Shown here piece by piece: positions 24,406 through 32,733 of a stretch of DNA of 64,000 nucleotides. The position numbers and the translations under genes were made by a program. The DNA is from Paenibacillus_Z sp042653205 (GTDB lineage: Bacteria > Bacillota > Bacilli > Paenibacillales > Paenibacillaceae). Position 1 is the first letter of the stretch. Each line of letters begins with the position of its first letter. Location: assembly GCF_042653205.1 (NCBI RefSeq), contig NZ_JBHSHY010000010.1, positions 1 to 64,000 of the forward strand. Direction: 5' to 3'. The notes under the pieces were generated by a model. The model was not told the DNA's origin. It ran no database searches and worked only from the letters and a program-made list of their open reading frames with translations.

Positions 24406-24990
24406 TCAGCGGGACGCGTCGTCCCGCTGAGCGAGCAGCCCGACCGCCGCCGAGACGGCGCCGCGCAGCGCCGCCAGGTCCTTCGTGCTGGCCGCGTCAA
24501 GCGAAGCGCCGAACGGGTTCGCCGCCGTCCAGGCCGTGGCCAGCGCCATAATGGCGGTCATCAGGAAGTCGGGCGGGAACGCGCCGCCGATGCGTCCGTC
24601 GCGCTGCGCCTCCGCCAGCTCCTCGACCTTGGCGCCGTGCGCCGCGCCGCGTTCGGGGGGGACGACGTTGTGCTGCTCTAGGTTGAACCAGGCGAGCAGG
24701 CGCATCAGATCGGGACGGGACATCCCGAAATCGAACACGCGCGCCGCGTAGCCCGGAAGGTCGTCGGGCGTGAAAGCGATGTCCTCGTACACGCGCAGCA
24801 GGTGCTTCTTGAGCAGGGTGGCGAAGAGGGTTTCTTTATTTTCGAAATAGATGTAGATCAGGTTCTTGTTGCAGCCGGCCGCCTTGGCGATACGGTCGAC
24901 CCGCGCGCCCGCGATGCCGTACGCGGAGAATTCCGCCATGGCCGCCTCCAGGATGCGCTCTCTCGACGCATCGGCGTTTCGCATCGTCAT
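24406..24990 (-). CDS. TetR/AcrR family transcriptional regulator
   Basis: 194 residues. The N-terminal helix-turn-helix domain reads SRERILEAAMAEFSAYGIAG then VDRIAKAAGCNKNLIYIYFENKETLFATLL, a clear TetR_N match. The C-terminal ligand-binding part is helical and not assigned to a subfamily. The gene is directly upstream of the desaturase and transcribed the same way, so lipid or stress control of that gene is plausible. The start is ambiguous between ATG 24990 and ATG 24984 (GCGAGGA upstream gives 4 or 10 nt spacing). Confidence 0.92.
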   Translation of the reverse strand: MTMRNADASRERILEAAMAEFSAYGIAGARVDRIAKAAGCNKNLIYIYFENKETLFATLLKKHLLRVYEDIAFTPDDLPGYAARVFDFGMSRPDLMRLLAWFNLEQHNVVPPERGAAHGAKVEELAEAQRDGRIGGAFPPDFLMTAIMALATAWTAANPFGASLDAASTKDLAALRGAVSAAVGLLAQRDDASR

Positions 24991-25192
24991 CAGTCCTCGC
25001 TTGTCGTGTGCTCTGCACGGTTTCGTTAAGGGACATTATATCACTTGATGATCATAATCGTCAGCGGGACGGTCCGCCGGTCGTTTCCGGCATTCACCAG
25101 TCCGTACGGACGCATGGCTTCGCGAAAGGTTGGGGACAATGGGAAATAGAATGCCGGCATGCGAGCCGGCGCCAATCCAGAGGGGTGATCGC

Positions 25193-25297
25193 ATGGAAAT
25201 GACCAACCGCAACGAGCCGCCGGAAACGATCTCGATTCGCACGAGCGTGACCTGGCGATTGCTGCGCAGATGCTACCGTTTGATGACACGCAAATAG
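25193..25297 (+). CDS. Possible 34-residue basic peptide
   Basis: ATG 25193 follows GAGGGGTG with a good spacing of ~7 nt. The product MEMTNRNEPPETISIRTSV then TWRLLRRCYRLMTRK is acidic first and strongly basic/amphipathic at the end. An intrinsic terminator follows ~35 nt after the stop, which makes a small transcription unit plausible. Not recognised; no known family or signal peptide. Confidence 0.4.
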   Translation: MEMTNRNEPPETISIRTSVTWRLLRRCYRLMTRK

Positions 25298-25330
25298 GCG
25301 GCCCGCGCCCTTACGCGCATCGCCGCTGAT

Positions 25331-25369
25331 GAAGCTGCGGACCCGGTTCGGGACGCGGCTTTTTTTTGC
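25331..25369 (+). terminator. Intrinsic terminator
   Basis: Imperfect stem AGCTGCGGACCCG / CGGGACGCGGCT with a GTT loop followed by eight T residues, downstream of the 34-codon ORF. Confidence 0.75.
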
Positions 25370-25567
25370 ATGCCGTTACAGCACCTCGGGAAGGGCGTGA
25401 TGCGCGCGGTCATGCAGCGGTCGTACAGCAGTCGTGCATGCGATGGAGGGTTCGGTGAAGGTTGGGAAGTTGGCGGGAAGGTTGTAATGGAAGTCCGGGA
25501 GGACCGCGGCGAGTGCGTCCCTCCCGGCATCCCAAGGACTCTGAAGCGATGACGGACGGTTCGGGGC

Positions 25568-25909
25568 TTACTGAATCGCTTCCGCGATCGGATCGGTCAC
25601 TTTGTTGACCATTTGGTTGCGGCTGATCATATGGCCGGCTTGTCCGCCGACCGCGCGTCCGAGACGGTCGCCGAGCACGCCGCCCACGACCGCGCCGAGC
25701 ACGGTGCCGACGCCCGGAAGCAGCGCGCTGCCGACGACGGCGCCGTATTCGACGCCGGCCATCACGCCTACCGCGCCGGTGACGTTTTCGACCGTATGGG
25801 CGGTGTATTCCCGCTTGCCCATCGAGCCATGCTGCAGGCTGCGCGTATCTTGAAGCTGGGTCATGCCACCCGAAAGAATGCCAGCCACGACCGAACTGCT
25901 TTGAATCAT
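25568..25909 (-). CDS. Glycine-zipper membrane-associated protein, unknown function
   Basis: 113 residues. The central part is a glycine-zipper pair of hydrophobic helices (GAVGVMAGVEYGAVVGSALL and VGTVLGAVVGGVLGDRLGRA), followed by a polar tail. The N terminus is Gln/Ser-rich. Glycine zippers of this type pack in membranes or form small assemblies. It is divergently transcribed from the giant P-type ATPase at 26399 together with the small protein at 25989, so membership of an ATPase module is inferred from neighbourhood only. Confidence 0.7.
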   Translation of the reverse strand: MIQSSSVVAGILSGGMTQLQDTRSLQHGSMGKREYTAHTVENVTGAVGVMAGVEYGAVVGSALLPGVGTVLGAVVGGVLGDRLGRAVGGQAGHMISRNQMVNKVTDPIAEAIQ

Positions 25910-25988
25910 TGCAATTGCCTCCGTTTCTCGATATCCGATTCAGGCCGCCCGAAAAAAACGGCCTGCTCAGAGTGTGCCCCGATTCAGG

Positions 25989-26207
25989 CTAATGTTGCGT
26001 GTGCCGGTCGCTGGGAATGATTGTATCGGACGGGGCCGCGAACCTTCGCTGAACCGCCGCGCCCGCGCTCTTCGCCATATCCGTCATGTCGAGCACGCCC
26101 TCCGTACCCTTGACCGCCCAGCGGCGGACCGCCCTTCTGGCTTCCGGCGACAGCGCCAGCAGCAAGGCCGCCCCGCCCAGCAGCAAGCCTACGCGCGATT
26201 TGATCAT
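25989..26207 (-). CDS. Small membrane protein next to the P-type ATPase
   Basis: 72 residues starting MIKSRVGLLLGGAALLLALS, a single N-terminal membrane helix, followed by a basic segment (PEARRAVRRWAVKG) and a short helix. AAAGGAGG lies 8 nt before ATG 26207, which decides the start over the upstream ATG 26231. The plan (one short helix then amphipathic helices) recalls the protein at 31450 on the other side of the ATPase. Function unknown. Confidence 0.7.
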   Translation of the reverse strand: MIKSRVGLLLGGAALLLALSPEARRAVRRWAVKGTEGVLDMTDMAKSAGAAVQRRFAAPSDTIIPSDRHTQH

Positions 26208-26398
26208 GATTGTTTCCTCCTTTGTAGTCACGTCGGTCCCCGATTGCGATTACCGAACAAGTAGGCAAATTATCCCTCGCCATGCGGCGATCTATGCACG
26301 GTTCGGGCAGCGCGCGGCCCCTGCATAAGCCGATTCATCCTGCGTATACTACGCTAAATACCATGTACCATGCAGCTTTACCCCGAAAGGAGCTCTTC

Positions 26399-29300
26399 AT
26401 GATCAGTCACACGCCTCACAATATCATTTGCCGCTCTTTGCCGGGGCGGATTCGCCTGGAATTCGCGGGACTGCAGCATAACAAGCGGATGGAAGCCGAT
26501 TTGCGCCGGGAGCTGGCGCTATGGCCGGGCATCGCCGCCGTCGACGCTTCCGCGGTGACCGGACGGGTGCTTGTCCGGTACGACGAGCGCGTGCTCTCCG
26601 AGCCGGCGCTGCTGCGGCGGCTCGAGGAATTGGAGCGCGGCATCTCCGGGCAGTCGGGCGCGGCAGCGGGCGGACCGTCCGCGGCGCCGGCCGGGGAGGA
26701 GGCCGGGCCGGCTGCAGGGCTGGCGGCTCGGCCCGCGGCAGGGCCAGCCGCGCTCGAGCACGCGGACGGTCCGGCGCCGTCCATGGCAGCGGCGCACGCC
26801 ATGACGGCGGCTTCGCTCGAGCTGCCGGCCGCGCACGCGGAGGCCGCGCACGGCGCGCCGCCCCCGGCGCCGGCTGATCCGCCGGATGCGCGGACGCGTC
26901 CGGACGGCGGCGAGCCCGGCAGGTCGGCCGACGCGCCGCTGCCGTCCACCCTCGCGCCGTCCCGAGTGCCCCTGCCGCTCGCCGTGGCGATGGGCGGCCT
27001 GCTCGCGCTCGGCGCGAAGCAGCTGATGTTCGGCCGATCCGCTTTGGCGGAGAAGCCAGGCTTGTTTTATATGTCCGGGGCGGTTGCGGCCGTCACCGGT
27101 TATCCGTTTTTGCGGCGGGGCTTCGACCGGTTCGCGGAATCTCGGAAGCTGAACGCCGATCTCGTACTGGGCACGGCCGCACTCGGACTCGCGCTGTTCC
27201 GCGAAAGCCTTGTCGTGCTGGGCGGCTTCACGGTGCTGCAGTATATGAATTGGCAGCGCAGCCGGCTCGGCGTCCGCGACATAGATGAGCAGCCGCTCGG
27301 CCCTGAGGTTCGGGCGTACAGCGAGCGCGCCGGCCGGCTCGGCCTCGCCGCCGCGGGCGTGACCTGGCTGCTGACGCGCAGCCCGATGCGGGCGCTAGGG
27401 GTGCTGCTCGCGTCCAATCCGCGTCCGGCGACCATTCCTGTGAAGGCGGCCTGGCAGCAGGCCGAGCTGGCGGCACGCGAAGCGCGCCATCCGCTGCCGG
27501 ACTCGGTCTCGCTTGCGGCCATCGCGCAGTCCGGCACGCTGCTGCTGGAGAATACGTCGCTGCTCGCGGAAGCGGATTTCCGGGAGACGGCGTCGCTGTC
27601 GAACGACGAAGATCCGGACAAGCTCGTGTGCGCGGCGGCGAGCCTTATGGCCAAGGCGGATCATCCGTGGAAGACGGAGGTGCTGCGCAAAGCGAAGGAT
27701 TCGTGCCGGACGCTGCGTACCGCCTTCCGGGTGGAGCGCGAGGAGGACGGGATGCGCGGCCTGATCGGCGGCGTGCCGTATTGCCTCGGCAGCTTGTCCA
27801 GCATGATGCGCCATGGCATCCCGTACGAAGCCTATTATGTAGAGGCGAAGCGGCTGGAGAGCAAAGGCTGCGAGGTGCTGTACCTGGCGAAGCAGGCCGG
27901 CGGCGGCTGGCATTGCCTCGGGCTGATCTACCGCGTGGAAGACATGAGCGCGGAATGGCGTACGATGCTCTCTCGTGCCCGCGAAGAAGGGCTGCAAGCG
28001 GCCGTGTGGGCGGACGGCGCCGGCTTCGGGCATGCTGCGATGGAACGCTTCGGCTTGCGGACGGATTGGCTGGACGCGCCGGCGTACGAAGTGGCGGAGC
28101 GCCTCGCCAAGCTGCATGAGGCTGGCGAAGCGGTGCTGCTCGTCGGCGAGCCGAACGACGACGACGAAGATGCCGGCTTCCGGTATCTGAAGGAAGCGGG
28201 CGCGCCGGTTGTCGCGCCGGACGGGCTTGCCCGGCTGCTGGATGCCAGACGGTCCGCGCGGCGGATCGGCGGAGCGGCCCGGTCGCATTTCAAGCTGACG
28301 CGGCTGTGGACCGCGTGCGGCGCGCTGCTCACTGCGGCGGGCGTTATCGGCGCGCCGCTCGCGAATCTGATCGGCGACGCGCTGTCGCTCGTCTTCCTGT
28401 CGCGCACGCAGCAGCTGGCGCTGCGCGAATTCCCGGCCGGCGGCGCGCCGCGTCCTGCGCCGGCCGCGGCGTTCGCGGCGCACGGCGAAGTGGCCGCGGC
28501 GTCGGAGACGGCGGCCTCCGGCGCCGCCCTGATTCATGCGCCTCCGGCGGCGCCGGACGCGGAGACCGCGGCATGGCACGGTCTCCCGTGGGAACGCGTC
28601 GCCGAGCGGTTCCGCGTGCGCATTCAGCACGGGCTGTCGGATGACGAAGCGCAGGCGCTCCGTCTCCGGTACGGACCGAACCGGCTCGCGGAGAAGCCGC
28701 CGACGCCGTGGATTGTCTCTTACCTCGGCCAGTTCAAGGAATTCACGACGCTTGTATTGCTCGGAACGACGGCCTTCGCCCTGCTGACGGGCGGGATGTT
28801 CGACGGGCTCGCGATGGGCGCCGTGCTGCTGGCGAACGCGGCGATCGGGACGTTTCAGGAACGGAAGGCCGAGCGGATCGTGGAGAGTCTGAACCGGGTG
28901 CTGCCGCACGATACCAAGGTGATCCGGGGCGGCGAGGAACGGCTGATCGGCGCGGCGGAGCTCGTGCCCGGCGACATCGTCCGCCTGGAGTCCGGCGACC
29001 AGGTGCCCGCCGACATCCGGATCGTCCGCGCCTGGAACCTGGAGGCCAACGAAGCCGCGCTGACCGGAGAGTCGCTGCCCGTCGCGAAGACGGAAACCGA
29101 AGCGGGCGGCGACTGCCCGCTGCCGGAACGCAGCTGCATGCTGCACATGGGCACGGACATTTCCCGCGGCAAGGCGCTCGGCGTCGTCGTACGGACCGGG
29201 ATGGACACGGAGATCGGCCGCCTCATGGCGATGCTGAAGCGCGACGACCGCGCGCAGACGCCGCTTCAGGCCAGGGTCACGTCCATCAGCAAGCGGTTCA

Positions 29301-31342
29301 TGAAGTACGCGTTCATCGCGGGCAGCGTCGTGTTCGCGGCGGGCCTGCTGCGCGGCATCCCGTTCCCGGCCTTGGTCGGATCCTCGATTACGCTGGTCGC
29401 TTCGGCGATTCCCGAAGGGCTGCCCGTCACCATTACGATCGGGCTGAGCGCCGGCCTCTTCCGCATGGCCAAGAACAGCGTGTACGTCCGCAAGCTCGCG
29501 GCGCTCGAGACGCTGGGCCGGGCCACGATCATTTGCACGGACAAGACGGGCACCTTGACGAAGAACGAAATGACCGTCAAGCAGATCGCTTCCGTCGGCC
29601 ATGCCTGGGACGTCTCCGGCAGCGGCTACGATCCGGCGGGCGGGTTCCGGGAGAGGATGGTTAGGAGCGGCCCCGAGAGCTTGAAGGAGGGGATGAAAGA
29701 AGGCTGGAAGTCGTTCGGGGAGAACGGCGCCGCCGTCGCCCAGCCGGAGCTGCTGCGTCTGCTCCAGATCGCCTGCTTGTGCAACAACAGCCGATTGGCC
29801 AAAGAGGGCGATACGTGGACGATGCAGGGCGATCCGACCGAGGGCGCGCTTCTCGCGATGGCCTACAAGGGCGGCATCCGGCCGGAGCGGCTCGCCCATT
29901 GGCACCGCGGCGCGGAGGTGCCGTTCGACTCCGGCACGGGCAAGATGAGCGTCGTCTGCCGGGACGTCTCGAGCGGCGGCCACGCCTGCTCGATCTTCTC
30001 GAAGGGCGCGGTGGAGTCGATCCTCCGCCGCTGCGGGCGCTACCAGCACGAGGGCAAGATTTACCCGCTGAACGACCAGGTGCGGCAGCGGATCGTCGCG
30101 CAGAGCGAACGGTTGGCCGCCGGCGCCCTGCGCGTGCTCGCCTTCGCGTACCGTCCGCTGCTGGCGGACGAACACGACGGCCAGATCGGGCTCGACGAGC
30201 AGGATCTGATCTATGTCGGCATGGCCGGCATGATCGACCCGCCGAAGGCCGACGTCCGCGGGAGCATCGAAGAAGCGCTGGCGCTCGGCGTGAAGCCGGT
30301 CATGATCACGGGGGATCACCCGATCACCGCGATCGCCGTCGCCGAGCAGATCGGCATCGCCGCCGGCAGCCGGCCGGGCGACGTGCTGTCGGGCCACGAG
30401 CTCGACCGGATGAGCGATGAGGCGCTGGCGGAGGCCGTCGACCGCGTGTCCATCTACGCCCGCATGGCGCCGGAGCATAAGCGGCGCATCGTGGCGATGC
30501 TGCGGCGCAAGGGCCACGTCGTCGCCATGACCGGCGACGGCGTGAACGACAGTCCGGCGCTCCGGCAGGCCGACGTCGGCATCGCGATGGGGCGTGCCGG
30601 GACGGAAGTGAGCAAGGCGACGGCCGACATCGTGCTGAAGGAGGACCGGTTCGGCTCCATCGTGGACGGCGTGAAGGAAGGCCGCACGATCATCGGCAAT
30701 ATCCGCAAAGCGATCGGCTCCTTGCTGACCGGCAATCTCGCGGAAATCCTCGTCACCAGCACGGCGATCATTATGGGCATGCCGATCCCGCTCGTGCCGA
30801 TTCAGATCTTGCTCATGAACATGCTGACGGACGCCATTCCGGCGATGATGCTGGCCGTGGACCCGGGCGGCCGGGCGAAGCAGACGGAGCGGACGGACAT
30901 CGTGGACAAGCCGCTGTATCGGAAAGTCATCGCGCGCGGCGTCCTGCTGGGCGCGGGAGCGCTCGGCCTGTTCGGGCTGGCGCTGGCTTCCGGCCAGCCG
31001 GTGCCCGTGGCGCAAAGCATCGCGTTCGCGACGCTCGTGGCCGGGCAGCTCGGCCAGACGCTTTCCTGGCGGCGCGAGGGGAGCCGGCAGCCGGCGGCGG
31101 GGCGATGGCGCGAGGACCGGTATTTGCTCGGCGCCATGGCGTTCTCCTGCGCCGCGCTGCTGGCGGCGCTGTACGTGCCGGCGCTGAACGGGTTCTTCCA
31201 TACGTCGCCGATTCCGCTGCCGCAATGGCTGCCGATATTGCTCGTTGCCGGCTCGGTGTCCACGCTGTCCAAGCCGATATTGACGCTGCTCGAACGCAAA
31301 GGCGCGGCGGCGCCACTGGTCCCGGCCGGTATCGCGGCCTAG
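26399..31342 (+). CDS. Giant P-type ATPase: degenerate P1-like half fused to a complete P2-type cation ATPase
   Basis: 1647 residues. An HMA-like domain without a CxxC motif (~5-70) is followed by an Ala/Pro-rich linker (~75-200) and membrane helices (~205-330). The next part (~335-680) aligns in order with a P1-type ATPase catalytic half, but where DKTGTL should stand it reads ENTSLL (384-389), so it cannot be phosphorylated. From ~725 a complete P2-type ATPase follows: cation ATPase N-domain (LSDDEAQALRLRYGPNRL), TGES at 889-892, PEGLP in M4, DKTGTL with Asp1048, GDGVND at 1379-1384, and C-terminal helices. PEGLP and the N domain point to Ca2+-type P2A transport. CtpH/CtpI-like mycobacterial ATPases have a similar double size. 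ATG 26399 has AAAGGAG upstream. Transported ion unknown. Confidence 0.9.
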   Translation: MISHTPHNIICRSLPGRIRLEFAGLQHNKRMEADLRRELALWPGIAAVDASAVTGRVLVRYDERVLSEPALLRRLEELERGISGQSGAAAGGPSAAPAGEEAGPAAGLAARPAAGPAALEHADGPAPSMAAAHAMTAASLELPAAHAEAAHGAPPPAPADPPDARTRPDGGEPGRSADAPLPSTLAPSRVPLPLAVAMGGLLALGAKQLMFGRSALAEKPGLFYMSGAVAAVTGYPFLRRGFDRFAESRKLNADLVLGTAALGLALFRESLVVLGGFTVLQYMNWQRSRLGVRDIDEQPLGPEVRAYSERAGRLGLAAAGVTWLLTRSPMRALGVLLASNPRPATIPVKAAWQQAELAAREARHPLPDSVSLAAIAQSGTLLLENTSLLAEADFRETASLSNDEDPDKLVCAAASLMAKADHPWKTEVLRKAKDSCRTLRTAFRVEREEDGMRGLIGGVPYCLGSLSSMMRHGIPYEAYYVEAKRLESKGCEVLYLAKQAGGGWHCLGLIYRVEDMSAEWRTMLSRAREEGLQAAVWADGAGFGHAAMERFGLRTDWLDAPAYEVAERLAKLHEAGEAVLLVGEPNDDDEDAGFRYLKEAGAPVVAPDGLARLLDARRSARRIGGAARSHFKLTRLWTACGALLTAAGVIGAPLANLIGDALSLVFLSRTQQLALREFPAGGAPRPAPAAAFAAHGEVAAASETAASGAALIHAPPAAPDAETAAWHGLPWERVAERFRVRIQHGLSDDEAQALRLRYGPNRLAEKPPTPWIVSYLGQFKEFTTLVLLGTTAFALLTGGMFDGLAMGAVLLANAAIGTFQERKAERIVESLNRVLPHDTKVIRGGEERLIGAAELVPGDIVRLESGDQVPADIRIVRAWNLEANEAALTGESLPVAKTETEAGGDCPLPERSCMLHMGTDISRGKALGVVVRTGMDTEIGRLMAMLKRDDRAQTPLQARVTSISKRFMKYAFIAGSVVFAAGLLRGIPFPALVGSSITLVASAIPEGLPVTITIGLSAGLFRMAKNSVYVRKLAALETLGRATIICTDKTGTLTKNEMTVKQIASVGHAWDVSGSGYDPAGGFRERMVRSGPESLKEGMKEGWKSFGENGAAVAQPELLRLLQIACLCNNSRLAKEGDTWTMQGDPTEGALLAMAYKGGIRPERLAHWHRGAEVPFDSGTGKMSVVCRDVSSGGHACSIFSKGAVESILRRCGRYQHEGKIYPLNDQVRQRIVAQSERLAAGALRVLAFAYRPLLADEHDGQIGLDEQDLIYVGMAGMIDPPKADVRGSIEEALALGVKPVMITGDHPITAIAVAEQIGIAAGSRPGDVLSGHELDRMSDEALAEAVDRVSIYARMAPEHKRRIVAMLRRKGHVVAMTGDGVNDSPALRQADVGIAMGRAGTEVSKATADIVLKEDRFGSIVDGVKEGRTIIGNIRKAIGSLLTGNLAEILVTSTAIIMGMPIPLVPIQILLMNMLTDAIPAMMLAVDPGGRAKQTERTDIVDKPLYRKVIARGVLLGAGALGLFGLALASGQPVPVAQSIAFATLVAGQLGQTLSWRREGSRQPAAGRWREDRYLLGAMAFSCAALLAALYVPALNGFFHTSPIPLPQWLPILLVAGSVSTLSKPILTLLERKGAAAPLVPAGIAA

Positions 31343-31449
31343 ACGGCGGCGCATAGACTTGACCGACACAGACTTGAACAACAAGCGAAACGACTTGAAC
31401 CGATTCTTAAACGACCTTAACGATACGCGTGAGAAGGGGGTATCCGGCC

Positions 31450-31797
31450 ATGCTGGAACGAAACACCGAGAAACTCATCATGGGCATGGCGTTCGCCTTC
31501 GCGGCGGCGACGCTGCTGCCGATCGTCAAGAATACGCTTAGGCCGCTCGCCGGGGCGGGGGCTGGCGAAGGAGCGGAAGCTGGTCCGGGCGCGGGAACGG
31601 GCGCCGTGACAGGCGCGATCGCCGGCGTGACGGACCGGATCCGGTATGCCTTGCGGACGGCCCGCGAAGAAGTGGAGGACATCGTCGCCGAAGCCCAGTT
31701 CGAACGGATGCGCAAACGGCTCGACCGCGAAATCGCGGCGGAAGCCGCGTATGCGATGGAGAAGGGGGAGGCGCCGCATGGCCAGCCAAGCCATTGA
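31450..31797 (+). CDS. Small membrane protein downstream of the P-type ATPase (DUF5132-like)
   Basis: 115 residues. An N-terminal membrane helix (MGMAFAFAAATLLPIV, ~11-27), a Gly/Ala-rich hinge (GAGAGEGAEAGPGAGTGAV) and a charged amphipathic helix (LRTAREEVEDIVAEAQFERM). The plan resembles the DUF5132 proteins often found beside large heavy-metal P-type ATPases, but this is from memory of the family layout. It begins 108 nt after the ATPase stop with GAAGGGGG before the ATG, and its 3' end overlaps the next gene by 20 nt, so it belongs to the same operon. Confidence 0.65.
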   Translation: MLERNTEKLIMGMAFAFAAATLLPIVKNTLRPLAGAGAGEGAEAGPGAGTGAVTGAIAGVTDRIRYALRTAREEVEDIVAEAQFERMRKRLDREIAAEAAYAMEKGEAPHGQPSH

Positions 31798-32002
31798 CCA
31801 GCATCTGCGGGAGGCGCTCGCGCATCTCGAGCAGGCGATCAACCAGAGCATCGACGACGTGCAGGCCGATCCGTCCGCCAAGCAGGAGCTCGGCGGGAAA
31901 TGGCAGCAGTTCCTCGGCGAGTTCTACGGCATGGTGAAAGAGAAGGGCGTCAAAACGCGGATTAACCTGCTGAGCTGGATTTCGTTCGCCCGGCTGCGTT
32001 AA
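31778..32002 (+). CDS. Small helical protein in the P-type ATPase operon, unknown function
   Basis: 74 residues, MASQAIDQHLREALAHLEQA and onward, predicted mostly alpha-helical, with WQQFLGEFYGMVKEKG in the second half. No membrane helix or Cys. The ATG overlaps the previous gene by 20 nt in another frame and is preceded by GGGGGAGG at 6 nt, a strong sign of translational coupling. Not recognised. Confidence 0.6.
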   Translation: MASQAIDQHLREALAHLEQAINQSIDDVQADPSAKQELGGKWQQFLGEFYGMVKEKGVKTRINLLSWISFARLR

Positions 32003-32298
32003 CCGGCTGGCGGGTCCGGCGGTACGGCGCGAGGCTGTAACCGTCGGCCGCATGGTGCCGCGTTTCGGCGGTGCGCTCCGCCCGAGGCAGTCCCGGGAAC
32101 GCATCGCGGCAGGCAAGCATGACCAAACCTCCGGCTGCTTGTCAGCGGTCCGGAGGTTATTCATGAATAGGTGGCGGATGGGCCGCGATTGACGCGCGTT
32201 TCGGCATCCTAGCGGCGATTTTGTGCCGTGCGGTTCGTCAGGGCAGGGACAAGCTCCGCGGCATTTGCGCTGCCGGCTTTTTCGACCCCGATCGAGAC
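32003..32298. other. Intergenic gap with one inverted repeat
   Basis: No credible gene. The only structure seen is a 9-bp inverted repeat AACCTCCGG / CCGGAGGTT (about 32124-32158) without a T run; it may stop or stabilise the ATPase operon transcript. Confidence 0.5.
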
Positions 32299-32327
32299 TT
32301 GCATGCTCACTCAAACTGTTATACAAT
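32299..32327 (+). promoter_or_regulatory. Promoter of tRNA-Lys
   Basis: TTGCAT (32299-32304) and TACAAT (32322-32327), 17-bp spacing, 11 nt before the tRNA 5' end. Confidence 0.7.
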
Positions 32328-32338
32328 TATCTTAATGC

Positions 32339-32410
32339 AGGTCCGTAGCTCAATGGCAGAGCAACCGGCTCTTAACCGGTAGGTTGTGGGTTCGACCCCC
32401 ACCGGGCCTA
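32339..32410 (+). tRNA. tRNA-Lys (anticodon CTT)
   Basis: A 7-bp acceptor stem AGGTCCG / CGGGCCT (one T-G pair), D arm with GCTCAATGGCAGAGC, anticodon stem ACCGG/CCGGT with loop CTCTTAA giving anticodon CTT, and T arm GTGGG-TTCGACC-CCCAC. Discriminator base A; the CCA end is not encoded. It stands alone with its own promoter and a terminator. Confidence 0.95.
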
Positions 32411-32418
32411 TATCCCAT

Positions 32419-32458
32419 CATCCTCCGTTCGCGATACGCGGGCGGGGGATTTTTTTTG
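32419..32458 (+). terminator. Intrinsic terminator of tRNA-Lys
   Basis: Imperfect GC-rich stem ATCCTCCG / GCGGGGGAT with an inner CGCG pairing, followed by eight T residues. Confidence 0.75.
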
Positions 32459-32733
32459 GCTTGCGCCCGAAATCACCCTCCGGCCGATGAAGCCGCGGGG
32501 TTGTCCGATTTAAGGCGAGCAATGCTTTATCGCATCAATGATCAATGGCTTTAAATTTCAATCCGTATCAGGCGCGGCGGTCCGCGCCGGAAGGCGCATC
32601 GGCCGGCCGCCCGTCGAGGCCGCCGCTCCACAACTCACGCCCTTCGCCGCAGCCCGCGTCCGCTAGCCGTCAGCGTCCGCCGTCATCTCGCCCTTCGTCC
32701 TCGTCTACCCGCCGCCCGTCGCTCCCGCCGCGC
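32459..32733. other. Intergenic gap, nothing convincing
   Basis: GC-rich stretch between the tRNA terminator and the 3' end of the beta-propeller gene. One plus-strand reading frame is rich in Ser, Pro and Arg, but lacks a ribosome binding site and runs on antisense to the next gene, so I do not call it. Confidence 0.5.

Noticed and set aside
25100..25111. 12-bp palindrome GTCCGTACGGAC as TetR operator
   Set aside because: Short and GC-rich, not repeated near the desaturase or TetR start; too likely by chance.
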